Assembly (NCBI RefSeq): GCF_910592395.1 | Contig: NC_088310.1 | Location: forward strand, 17,121,501-17,185,500 | Source of the DNA: Lineus longissimus | Taxonomy: Eukaryota > Nemertea > Pilidiophora > Heteronemertea > Lineidae | DNA: 64,000 bases | Direction: 5' to 3' | Part shown: in pieces, positions 33,652 to 42,669 of the stretch | How the letters are laid out: each line of letters begins with the position of its first letter | Position numbering within the stretch: the stretch's first letter is position 1 | The notes under the pieces: model-generated | Told to the model about the DNA's origin: nothing | The model's database searches: none | The model's input: only the letters and a program-made list of their open reading frames with translations | Program-made: the position numbers and the translations under genes

Positions 33652-35133
33652 AAGGCAAAAGACATACTAGTTTTCGGGCTAATTTCAGGAGTCACCAATT
33701 GTGGTAAGACCCATTTTGCTCTTGACCTCTTGGAGAAGGAATATCGTCATAAGTTCCAGAACATAGTCATTTTCTGTCCAACTTACTTCAGAAACAAGAC
33801 GTACAATAGGAGATGGATTTACGAAGACAAGAATGTTTTCATTGTCAATCCAATTGCTGTAGCCAATAATTTAGACCCTGTGCTTCAATTTGCCACCATG
33901 GCCTTCGAAGGATCACAGACATTATTCATCATTGACGACTGTGCTAATTTGAGAGACACAAAGAAGAAGGTGTCTGAGTTATGTAATCTTGCCTTTTCCG
34001 GTAGACACTACAATCTGACTGTTCGGTTACTCGTTCAGAAGTACAACTCTGTTGTTAAGGACTTCAGAGAGAACATAAGGGTTTCAGTCCTGTTTTTCAA
34101 CAAGGATGAATCGGCAATGAAAGATGCCTTAGAAGAAAATAGTGTTATCCCTAAAGACCAGAGGCAAAAATACGTAGATGCCCTTAAAAAGACGAAAGGA
34201 TCTAAATCAAAATGGAAAATCTAAACTGCTGGTGTTTGGCTTAAGGAATACTGAAGGCATTGTGGTCCGGTTTAATGGTATCGTCATGATCTCTAGTTTA
34301 CATGATATACATCTCGGAATTCCTATAGGGCCAAATATGGAGGGAGAGAGAATCGAAACAACAATATCGGATATGTACAAGCGTACAAATCTATTACTAG
34401 CGCAGTTTCAATATGCCTCTGCAGTGGTGAGATATGGTCTATTCAAGAGTTTATGTATGTCCCTCTACGGCAGCCCTGTGCTGGATTTGGCTCACCCCCA
34501 AATACAGCGTGTTTACACTGCGTGGAGGAAGTGTGTGCGTAGGGTTCTCGGTATTTCACCCAGAACCCACAATAACCTTATTCCCGCTATCATTGATGAT
34601 TATGACATCATGATAACCCTTGAAAAGCGCCTCATTAACTTTATATCTAATTCTACTCAATCTTCAAATTCACTCCTCAACATGTGCACACAGATGGTAC
34701 TGGCGGGCAGCACATCGTCTGTTGGCAAGTCCTTGACTGTAATTAGTGCAAGGCACCGTGTACCAAGAATGGATCTGATAAGGAGAGGGTGTCTTACAAA
34801 GTCATGGAAAATCCCATCGTCATTTCTGTGTACTCAGATTCAAGAGTTGCTTCACATGAGGGACTCGGGTGATGGATTCTTAGCAACCGAGGAGATCAAT
34901 GAGATATTAGACTATTTATGTACATCTTAGGTGACTTCCTCGGTTGATGGGATTCTACCGCTGGAGTGCCTCATGTACAACTAAATTATATGTCCTCATT
35001 TTGTATCGATATTTTTCAAACTTGTTACAGCACTGTATATATTTCAACACCATGCACCTCTGATTGTACCTAGTACGAAATAAACATATATATATATAAT
35101 CATAAGACTAGAACACCCGTATGGTTTTATTCA
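33649..35133 (+). pseudogene. Packaging ATPase (FtsK/HerA type), 3' end split by a retroposon
   Basis: 191 residues are open from 33649. Walker A is GVTNCGKTH (residues 14-22), Walker B is TLFIIDDC (near residue 92), and SGRHYNLTVRLLVQKYN is the sensor-like region typical of adenovirus/Polinton genome-packaging ATPases. After KKTKGS the frame enters the inserted retroposon and stops at 34222-34224. A short C-terminal continuation, LEHPYGFIHV with stop, is readable after the insert at about 35105-35137. No clear target duplication flanks the insert. Confidence 0.88.
34206..35104 (+). mobile_element. 5'-truncated non-LTR retroposon in the ATPase gene
   Basis: Carries the C-terminal part of a LINE reverse transcriptase (SKLLVFGLRN, HLGIPIGPN, LFKSLCMSLYGSPVLDL, AWRKCVRRVLGISPRTHNNL), open from 34178 to 34930. 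A 3' region follows that ends in an AATAAA-like sequence and a TA dinucleotide run (about 35085-35100). Truncation at the 5' side is typical of LINE insertions. A related fragment lies at 47921-48480. Confidence 0.8.
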
Positions 35134-35136
35134 TGT

Positions 35137-35574
35137 TTAGTCTTTCTTCTTCCTTCCAACAAAATAGTAAATCCCAAAACCCAAGACGCTCAATTCTAAA
35201 ATGATCCAAAGGTATTCGTAATTCTTCATTTCATCGCTGGGCTTGTAGTAGTCGCTCCATTGCGGTTGTCTAGGAATGGTAATTCCATTATGTGGGTTTA
35301 AACTGTTGTACAATGAAAGTGAGGCGTCGGCATTTTTGAAGTCAATTGCCGCTTCATGTTCTCTCTTTAATTCAAGGTTAACGAAGTCAATGGTACTTTT
35401 CCTACGCTCATCCCATTCTGTGGATGCTCTTTGCAATTGCTCTTGAGCTAGATTATATCTCTTCATTTCAGCCTCGTAGCCATTCTTGTCTAGTGATTTA
35501 AAAAGGCAGCCAGAACCGGTGAAGGCTAAACCATTCACCAGCGCAGAACCAATCATCATAGCTATGCCTGCCAT
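35137..35574 (-). CDS. Conserved Polinton protein with two hydrophobic segments
   Basis: Intact 145-residue ORF starting after TAA (TAAATG at 35572-35577). It begins MAGIAMMIGSALVNGLAF with a hydrophobic N-terminus, then a long charged helix (YNLAQEQLQRASTEWDERRK, NLELKREHEAAIDFKNADAS), a Pro/Tyr-rich linker (QPQWSDYYKPSDE) and a C-terminal transmembrane helix (YLWIILELSVLGFGIYYFVG) with a basic end. Proteins of this form recur in animal Polintons between ATPase and penton. Function is not established; a virion membrane or minor structural role is plausible. Confidence 0.65.
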   Translation of the reverse strand: MAGIAMMIGSALVNGLAFTGSGCLFKSLDKNGYEAEMKRYNLAQEQLQRASTEWDERRKSTIDFVNLELKREHEAAIDFKNADASLSLYNSLNPHNGITIPRQPQWSDYYKPSDEMKNYEYLWIILELSVLGFGIYYFVGRKKKD

Positions 35575-35582
35575 TTAGTTTA

Positions 35583-35632
35583 GTAAAAAATCAGGCGCAG
35601 TGAGTAAAAAAATCAGGCGCAGTGAGTAAAGG
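35583..35632. repeat. Tandem duplication at the penton stop codon
   Basis: AATCAGGCGCAGTGAGTAAA is present twice in a row; the inner copy contains the last codons and stop of the penton gene. Confidence 0.8.
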
Positions 35633-36368
35633 TCAATTGGTACTGTACATCAAAACCATTAAGGTCGATAATGCCATTGTTTTCATCTGTTATGCGAATA
35701 TTCAACTTTCCAACACTTGATTTGCAAGGAATTTCCATGTTATCTCCAAAGGAATATGCTATCATGTCTCCAAAGTTAGATTCTTTTATTGGTCTAGTGG
35801 CTAATACATATGATGGCTTGCCATTGCTCATTACATTGTTGACGATGTCACAGTGGAAAACAAAATAGTCCATTGGTCTAAAATTTATGGGCCTCTCGCT
35901 TACAAACTCACCATTTGTTGGTAAAACTGGATATGTGGGATAAGGCCATCCCGATTTGAAGCCAAATAATTCATTGCTTTCACCAAAAAACATAATCTGG
36001 TAAAACTCCTTATTTTTTTTCTTGATAATCTTCATTACTGTCCTACCAGTGGGTTCATCAATATTAAACTTAACAGCATTTCTGCTTAAACTATTTTCTT
36101 TCAATTCATTTGCAAACACCTTTGAAAAGCTTTCTAGGTCATAGAGACCATCGGGTATTTTTTATCTCTGTAGCATCTATTGAAAGTCCACGCACCTTCA
36201 TTTCGTTATTTTTTTTGCTTTACTTATGTTGTAGAATGTACAAGGTATTCCTGCAAATGTCAAACTGACGCTAATGACATTCTGAATTTCAGTGTTAAGA
36301 TGTATGGTTAAATCATGTGATTTCTGTTCTGGGTAGTCACTGGAATTAATGTACACCACGGTTTTCAT
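35613..36368 (-). pseudogene. Penton (minor capsid, single jelly-roll) with two homopolymer frameshifts
   Basis: Starts ATG 36366-36368 in a TAAATG context. The N-terminal strand region (SHDLTIHLNTEIQNVISVSL, FAGIPCTFYNIS) runs into an A8 tract near 36212 and then an A6 tract near 36160, both shifting frame. After that the protein is open: IPDGLYDLESFSKVFANEL, YFVFHCDIVNNVMSNGKPSY, and the C-terminal LNIRITDENNGIIDLNGF typical of the Polinton penton family. It lies next to the other structural genes on the same strand. Confidence 0.8.
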
Positions 36369-36405
36369 TTACTTCACATAAATTTTAATTTAATGAACTT
36401 AAATT

Positions 36406-36641
36406 CTACTTGTTTATGTTTCTGGGTAAAATACCTTGATCGTAAAAGTATTCCAATGTTACATTACTGACTGCTACAATTCCGCCAAGTTTAAGAATCT
36501 CTTCTAAGTTTGCCTGACTTGGCGGCCAATGGCAATTCTCAAGAATCTCTTAAGTAAATATGAGTAACCAATTGTTGCCGTTGACAATAACACACTTTGG
36601 TACAGTGTATTGATGATTTCCTTCTTTCCTGGTGTTTCCAT
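36406..36641 (-). pseudogene. Small hydrophobic Polinton protein (frameshifted)
   Basis: Starts ATG 36639-36641 (TAAATG context). METPGKKEIINTLYQSVLLS with a hydrophobic helix (LSTATIGYSYLLKRFL), a frameshift near 36545, then PSQANLEEILKLGGIVAVSN and EYFYDQGILPRNINK with stop at 36406-36408. Small proteins of about 75 residues with this layout occur beside the capsid gene in other Polintons; function unknown. Confidence 0.6.
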
Positions 36642-36683
36642 TTATTTAGAATGAAATCTATTGATTCCTATTGACTGTAAAAT

Positions 36684-36744
36684 GATCTTAATGTTGCAGT
36701 CAAACGATCTTAATGTTGCAGTCAAACGATCTTAATGTTGCAAG
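36684..36744. repeat. Three tandem copies of a 22-bp unit at the capsid stop codon
   Basis: GATCTTAATGTTGCAGTCAAAC is repeated, the third copy merging with the last codons and stop of the major capsid gene. Confidence 0.85.
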
Positions 36745-37986
36745 GAAACAATCTGTGAATTTTGAATGTTAACTTGAGCATCAGAAACCACAAATATGTG
36801 CATTTTGTCTGGCCCCTTTCCAGATTCTTTTGTTATCGACAATTGAATACCATCTTTAGTGTTTTGAAGCTTTTTGCCCGATCCGTGTAATCTATTGTCT
36901 TCTGTAGTTTTCAGGTCTAACCAAAGACCGTAGCTATTCGAGTCTCCATAGTACTTTTTCATAGACATGTTGCAGTCATAAGTTTTCTTTAAGTCTTCGG
37001 TCATGAAGTGTTTCTTGATCTCCTCCCATTGATCTAGCATTCTCATTCCTTCTGGAAACACCTGATTAGCAACTTCTTCGATGGTTATTTGAACTTTTGT
37101 GATGTTAGGATTTTCAAACTTTTCAGAATCTCTTGAACCATCAGTGTAATCAGAGATGAAGAGAAGTAATAGTCCTGTTATTGACATTCGAGGAAAATTG
37201 ATGTTCTCGTTGATCAGCGTTTCATTGGCCGTTACGTTGACAGTTTTGAAGTGATCTACCCAGTCATAATAGATGGAGAAACCTGAATTGTACTTGTTTG
37301 TTAGCGTATTGGCTAATCCCTTGTTAGTTACAGTGTCATATTCAAAACTGATATTTTCAAGTTTGTAATTCATGTTTGCAGTTGTGCTGGTAACGATGAT
37401 CTCCTCCTTTGGCGCTAACGTAATCTCGATGATCACATCCTCTTGAATTGGAAACTTGTAAAATGGAGCATAGTTGAAAAATAGTTCAAAATCTAACGGT
37501 ATCTTGTACTTGGTTCCAAACACTTTCTTCAGTGTTTTCTCATCGCTGGTTTCGCCGGTAACGTCGGCTTCTGCCACACCTGATCTCAACTTTCTAAGAT
37601 TTTCTGATTGAATACCTTGAAAAACCCTGTTGTTCTTTCCGCCTGTGTTAACCACAGATCTTTAAAAGTCGAATAATGACTGTATTCATTGAGATCAAAT
37701 ATCTGTTCCGTTCCCCACTTAATTACTATCTTGGATAACAGGTTTCTGCTGAGATTGTTAACCACGCTGTTCTTTGAATCACCAGAAATGGTGACATCAG
37801 CTGACAGAAAAAGAGATCTGGGTACAAAGAACGTATTTTCTCTTAAAGCAGGTATTCTAATGTACAATGTTTCTTTTGGATTAGCAGAAGACGGATTGTG
37901 TGTAATGATGTGATGATTTCTCTCGGCCTTTAATCCTAGTGGATCTTATGACTCCTTTCAGTGTTGAGCAGTACTCCAGTTGTCAT
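36732..37986 (-). pseudogene. Major capsid protein (double jelly-roll), two frameshifts
   Basis: Most likely start MTTGVLLN at 37986, with a frameshift near 37950. Conserved early segments follow (HIITHNPSSANPKETLYIRI; SVVNNLSRNLLSKIVIKWG). A second frameshift lies near 37630. The remaining 300 residues are open: YKIPLDFELFFNYAPFYKFP, ISFEYDTVTNKGLA, SITGLLLLFISDYTDGSRDS, YGLWLDLKTTEDNRLHGSGK. These match the Polinton capsid family predicted to form virions. It is in the minus-strand structural cluster. Confidence 0.88.
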
Positions 37987-38029
37987 TCTTTTTAATTTAC
38001 ATGAAATTGATTTAATTTTACTTGAAAAA

Positions 38030-38112
38030 TCAATCATTGATTTGACTTGAAAAATCAATCATTAATCTGATCATTAATCTGATCATTAATCTGATCATTA
38101 ATCTGATCATTT
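38030..38112. repeat. Tandem repeats upstream of the capsid gene
   Basis: A 28-bp unit (TTGATTTGACTTGAAAAATC onward) occurs about twice, followed by four to five copies of the 12-bp unit AATCTGATCATT. They fill the gap between the capsid gene and the membrane-protein gene. Confidence 0.8.
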
Positions 38113-38115
38113 CAT

Positions 38116-39830
38116 CTATGACTTAACAGCTTTAACACCTTCTATTAAACCATAAATTATGGAGCTAACAACAACAGTCACTAGAATGACTAGATGTTCG
38201 GTCATGAACCCAACAACTGCACCAACTGTTTTCAGGAGAAATGAGACAATAGAACCGATGATAGAACCGATAAGTCCCGGTAAAGCCGCAGCTGATTTCT
38301 TGGCCAGTTCTTTTAGCCATTCAGCAAACTTCTTTAGTCCTTCTTTCACTTTATCTGGAATTGATGGTGGTTTATCCGGATTTGGTGGCGTAGGAGTTGG
38401 TGGTACAGATTTCAAAGCATTACTGATACCAAGACCTAAAGTGGTCAGTATCATAGTCACTGCAGTGACTATTGCAGCAATTGTAAGGCCTTCAACCTTA
38501 AAAAGTAACTTGATTCTGTCCTTGAGTGGAATCTTTGAATCTGGTCTTTTAACAAAATCTGTCCAAATTCTCTTCCATCTTTTAATTTGTGATTCATACT
38601 CATTGTTAAGATAATCTAAGCTTCTTTTCTCTCTGTCCAAGACATCCTTAATTTCTTGTTTCTTAACAGGATCTGTTTCTTGGTCATGTTGTTCATCAAG
38701 GAGTGAAATCCTACTGATGAGTCTTGCTCTTGTTTCAGCCATCTTTTTCTCATTCAATCTTACTGTTCTAATTTCTCTAGCTTCTTTCTCACCAAATTCT
38801 TCCACTAGTTCTTGATCAGTTGCTCCCATAAATGTTTCCATTAGTGTTTGTTTCATCGTATCTTCATCTAAACTTCCATCTTCACTATCAATTACGTCAG
38901 TAATTTGTGAATCAAAATCTGTTATCTGTATTGTCGGTATATTGATTCGTGTTCTTGACGGTGACAGCGGACGTAAGTCATGAACAATTTCCTGCATTCG
39001 ATATTCTTCTTTTGGTGTTGACGTTTTATCATCACCGCTTAGATGATTAAAGAAGGTGGCTGCTTCTCTGCTCTCTTGTTCTTTCTTTTCATCTGCAGCT
39101 TTTTGTTCTTGTGTTTGTTTGGCAATAAGTCCTGTGTTTTCAAAATAAATATTTATGTAATTTAATTTCCTCATTACTGATTTACCACCAGGAGATTTTG
39201 CTATTGTAGAATTGGCTAAAAGACTACCCGTTTTATCTGTTATTCTAACCCAAACTAGTTCTCCTTCATTGTGTCCTATCATGTAGAGAGTTTCATTTGT
39301 TATTACTTTTAAGAGCTCAGTACCAGAAATTACAATATCACGACTAAAGTAATTAATGAACGTATCATTGACATATTCATAGACTTCTCCTGCTGTAAAA
39401 CAAATTTGGAAATATTCACTAAATTTCCGGGAGTAAATTTAATCTTTTTGTCCTTTATAAAATCTTTAGATCTAATCACTTTCAATCTATTATCTTTGGC
39501 AACTTTTGCATCCTCTGTATTGTATCTTTCATTAAAAATATCTCTCATTTTTTCAGTTTCCTTCTCAATTCTTTCAATCCAATATGTTTCATCAACAGGG
39601 TAATTAACACGTGTATTTTGAAATGTATCATCGAAAGTTAGATTTTGAGTAGGTTCATAATCAATCCTATTCATTAAATGCTCAAAATCCTTGTCACTAA
39701 TTGACTTGTATGTTGTGTCATCATCATTAATTTGGTTACTGAATGATGTTTCAGCAGTTCCACTGTTTGCTTCTGAAATGCGATAATTGTCTAAGCCCTC
39801 CATTGGGATATCTTCTCCTCCTTCAGCCAT
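38116..39830 (-). pseudogene. Large Polinton membrane protein (one frameshift)
   Basis: Start ATG 39828-39830, directly after the stop of the upstream gene. The acidic N-terminal half (MAEGGEDIPMEGLDNYRIS) ends in a frameshift near 39410; the next frame includes FTAGEVYEYVNDTFINYFSR, HNEGELVWVRITDKTGSLL, long charged helices (EKKMAETRARLISRISLL), and at the C-terminus two or three hydrophobic helices (LTIAAIVTAVTMILTTLGLG; ALPGLIGSIIGSIVSFLL; HLVILVTVVVSSIIYGLI) with a Pro-rich linker. This type of protein is regular in animal Polintons; the role is unknown, possibly membrane interaction during entry or assembly. Confidence 0.65.
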
Positions 39831-41190
39831 TTACTTTACAGTAATAAGAATTAAACTGCCAACAACAGCATAGAGTAAAAAACTTGATTGTTTCATGGGT
39901 ATCATCAGATTTACTGGTTTCATCAGGCCTACCGGTTGCGTCAGTCTTACTTGTTACAGCAGTCTTACTGGTCACAGCAGTTTTACTTGACACATCAGTC
40001 TTCACATCTTTTGGTGTAGTGATATTAGCCTTAACCCTTATCTTCTTAGCAGTTTGACCTTGCATCAATGGAGGAGGGATAGTCTTTTCATTGTTTATGT
40101 CATTCTTACCAGGCTTCAAGTGTTTAGTTGCTATCAGGATATCGTTGTTGTAATTCTCGATCTTACCGATCTTGAGTACCATGTCAGACCCTATGATGTA
40201 CAGGCCTGGGGCAATTACATAGTCTAATCGTGTGTGAGTGTCCGACAGTGCTTTCTGGTATCTAGCAATTGAGGTAGGGATATCCACATGCTGTTCAATT
40301 GAATCACTTAGCAGTTTGATGAATTCCTTATGTGCGTCTAACTCTATTCCTGGTTGTCCAGTAATCGGGGTTCTAGTGAGGGCCTGTGATCCCAGTATAC
40401 AGTAAACATATGTTCTGATGGAATCATTCAATCTTTCTATCCCTGGATTCGAGAAACCTGAGGACTTAAGAGTCATGAATTGTTGGTATGTTTGACATGG
40501 TTTCTGTTCTATCACATCAAATACATTCTTGTGTCTCCTGACATGATCCTTGATGAAGATATCCGAGCACTTAAAATTAGACATCCCAGCTTCCCAATCA
40601 GATTTAAACATCGAGGGCATTCTATTCTCGTGAACTTGCATTAAGAAGAAATTGATTTTCGAATCATTGATGTGGTAGCCAGGATCAGTTATGTTTGGGT
40701 TGTAATCCGGTACACTCCAGGAAGTCCATCCGTAATTACTTTCAAACACTGAAAAATCATACTCGTTTTTTAAGCCAAATTCGCTTAGTAACTCGCCTAG
40801 TTTCCTACGGTTAATGTTATTATTTGTTTCGTTGAAATTGCTTTCTCCCAAAATGGGGATATCAAGGTTCTTCATAATTTTTCTGATTTGATAGTAAGTG
40901 TGAAACCTGTAAAATGATCTGATCATTTGATTGCTGCTGTTCAGGTGCTCGAGTGAAATGCCACATCCAGTTGTCGCGAACCAGACGGCCATGTTAAACT
41001 GATTCTGGTAGAACTTCAGTGGATTTTTTTCAAGTCTAAGACAATCATCTCTGTTTTTCAATTTTAAAAACCCTGGCGTGATATCACTTTCTTGTACTTT
41101 GAAAAATCTGTTAGCAGTAACATAGGCATCAAAGCGATAAAAGTCAAATGTAATGTTATCCTTATGCTTAGTTGCCAATGGGTAATACAT
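39831..41190 (-). pseudogene. Conserved Polinton protein of about 450 residues with C-terminal membrane anchor
   Basis: Start ATG 41188-41190 (TAAATG). The first 350 residues look intact and conserved (MYYPLATKHKDNITFDFYRF; NQFNMAVWFATTGCGISLEH; GIERLNDSIRTYVYCILGSQ; LDYVIAPGLYIIGSDMVLKI). A Ser/Thr/Lys-rich repeat follows (TAVTSKTAVTSKTD). Near 39900 a frameshift moves the C-terminal hydrophobic helix (SFLLYAVVGSLILITVK) to another frame, ending TAA at 39831-39833. The gene adjoins the right terminal repeat. Homologues are known from Polintons but unassigned; surface or capsid-associated roles are speculation. Confidence 0.65.
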
Positions 41191-41193
41191 TTA

Positions 41194-41489
41194 TTTTACT
41201 GGATTACTTGAATTTTGGTTAGGTAAAAAGTTAGCAGATGGCAGCACTGTCGCAATTACAAGTTAAGACTAGTCAAGGTCTAGTACTGTTAAATAGGCCT
41301 AACTGCTGTTGATCCAAGGATTGATTCAATAGCCGAGTGGATAAAGTATGGAGCTTCAACACCTGAGGTTATGTATTGGCGTGGGTTCGTTTCCCGGTGA
41401 CGGCAACATATGTGGAATAGTCTTTATTTGTGGCCAATAGAGTGGCCGAAAAACTTATCCCACCGGGATAGGTTTTTATCCCACTGGGA
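41194..41489. other. Gap before the right terminal repeat with tRNA-like promoter boxes and hairpin
   Basis: No gene. At 41328-41396 the plus strand has TAGCCGAGTGG and, 45 bp on, GGGTTCGTTTCCC, resembling the A and B boxes of a tRNA-Ser/Leu-like promoter, as in the head of a SINE; the arms do not pair as a full tRNA. At 41454-41493 a 40-bp near-palindrome (CTTATCCCACCGGGATA ... GGGATAAG) abuts the terminal repeat. Confidence 0.55.
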
Positions 41490-41771
41490 TAAGTAAGTAA
41501 TAGGGAAACGCATGTAGGTTTTACCCATGTTACGTATTTGGTAGGTTTTGGCATGATTACGAAGTTTTTTTTTTCTAATTTCCATCAATGATGATGACAT
41601 CAGCTTACCCCCTGTGTTTACAGAAATTATCCATGTTGGGTTTTTGGTAGTGTTTGTAGTGTAAACTTAGTTTTCTTGCCAAATTTCCATGAATAATGAT
41701 GAAAGGTGAAGTTTTTTTCCCAAATTTCCAGAAAAGTCGTAGGTAAGTCGTACATGCGTTTCCCTATTACT
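41490..41771 (-). repeat. Polinton right terminal inverted repeat (282 bp)
   Basis: Inverse of 22901-23182, ending ATTACT at 41771, and followed by the target duplication. Confidence 0.93.
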
Positions 41772-41777
41772 CAAGTG
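41772..41777. repeat. 6-bp target duplication CAAGTG, right copy
   Basis: Identical to 22895-22900. Confidence 0.92.
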
Positions 41778-42189
41778 GCAGAAGAACACAATGTGTCATT
41801 ATTGGATACAGTCCAAGGACTCTCCTAACAGCTTTTCTCCATGTGCAATATAGATATCGTTTATGGATCGATCACCAATGTTCCGGAGAACGGCGCCATA
41901 AAAGGAATGTACAATATGAATGAATAGTCTCAAACTGCAATAATATTAAAATCGAGAAATGAGCACGTTCACCTTACGATTGAAATATGCAATAGCGCTT
42001 GTTAACTCTCAAAAGGAGTGCCCAAGGTAGATAGCGCTACGTCGAGCAAATAGTCTTGTATTTTGGAACACTATCTACAGATGATGTATATTTTGATCAA
42101 CATTAATCACTAGAGATATAGACTTCACTGGGTTAAAGATAATTTGACGTATACTCTGTTGAGTAACTAACGGCAACGTTGAACTGTGA
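41778..42189. other. Host flank after the Polinton
   Basis: No ORF or repeat that I can support. Confidence 0.4.
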
Positions 42190-42669
42190 CTATGAAGAAA
42201 ATTTCGAATGAATGGTGCCACGGACTAAACCTTCTGACATTTTCATCCTTGAGTCTCTCAGTGCTGTGAGCACAAAGTATGTTATGACCGTCAGGAGAAT
42301 GATTGGTAAAGCTGCATCTACTATCACTGTTAGGATATTCTCGTAAACAATATCGAAAATTGGATTTTTACCTAGCTCTGAATGGCCCCACTTTGGTCTC
42401 ATCCTCCCAATGCAAGGGTCGTAAAGGTAGTTGACTGTGTAGCCAAATCGTATTGGCAGGCGATAGGTGAATGCAAAGCTAAGCACACAGCCAAAAGCGA
42501 TATACGAGTTCCTTTTGGTACAAACCGAAGCCACCTTTAACGGTCTGCAGACAGCTATGAACCACTCGAATGCGACGCATACGGTGATGTAGACGGAGAC
42601 TGTTTTGCTAAACCACATCACGGTTGTGATTAGCAAATTAGCAAAATTCAAATTTAATTTTTTCATCAA
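42190..42669 (-). CDS. GPCR exon (rhodopsin-like, peptide-receptor type), TM3-TM5
   Basis: The frame encodes TM3 with an E-W-F variant of the DRY region (VYITVCVAFEWFIAVCRPLK), TM4 (NSYIAFGCVLSFAFTYRLP), an extracellular loop with a Cys (YLYDPCIGRMRPKW) and TM5 (VIVDAALPIILLTVITYFV) followed by a basic intracellular start. This matches FMRFamide-receptor-like class A receptors. It is on the same strand as the TM1-TM2 exons at 21-22 kb but upstream of them, so it belongs to another copy of the receptor. Stop at 42190 comes soon after TM5; TM6-TM7 are not found here. Exon edges are uncertain. Confidence 0.55.
   Translation of the reverse strand: MMKKLNLNFANLLITTVMWFSKTVSVYITVCVAFEWFIAVCRPLKVASVCTKRNSYIAFGCVLSFAFTYRLPIRFGYTVNYLYDPCIGRMRPKWGHSELGKNPIFDIVYENILTVIVDAALPIILLTVITYFVLTALRDSRMKMSEGLVRGTIHSKFSS

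Larger units (their letters stand above)
22901..41771. mobile_element. Polinton/Maverick (adintovirus-like) element, complete ends, decayed genes
   Basis: 18,871 bp with 282-bp terminal inverted repeats beginning AGTAATAGGG, flanked by CAAGTG. Hallmark genes are present: protein-primed DNA polymerase B, DDE integrase with chromodomain, FtsK/HerA-type packaging ATPase, double-jelly-roll major capsid protein and penton. Genes run + (23215-25726), - (25730-33644), + (ATPase) and - (35137-41190). No adenovirus-type protease was recognised. At least fifteen frameshifts or stops are spread over most large genes, so this is an inactive copy, although its ends and target duplication are intact. Confidence 0.95.

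Noticed and set aside
38159-38614. Plus-strand ORF of 151 residues
   Set aside because: Antisense shadow of the large Polinton membrane protein gene.
41328-41396. Functional tRNA gene
   Set aside because: A- and B-box-like sequences are present but acceptor and other stems do not pair.
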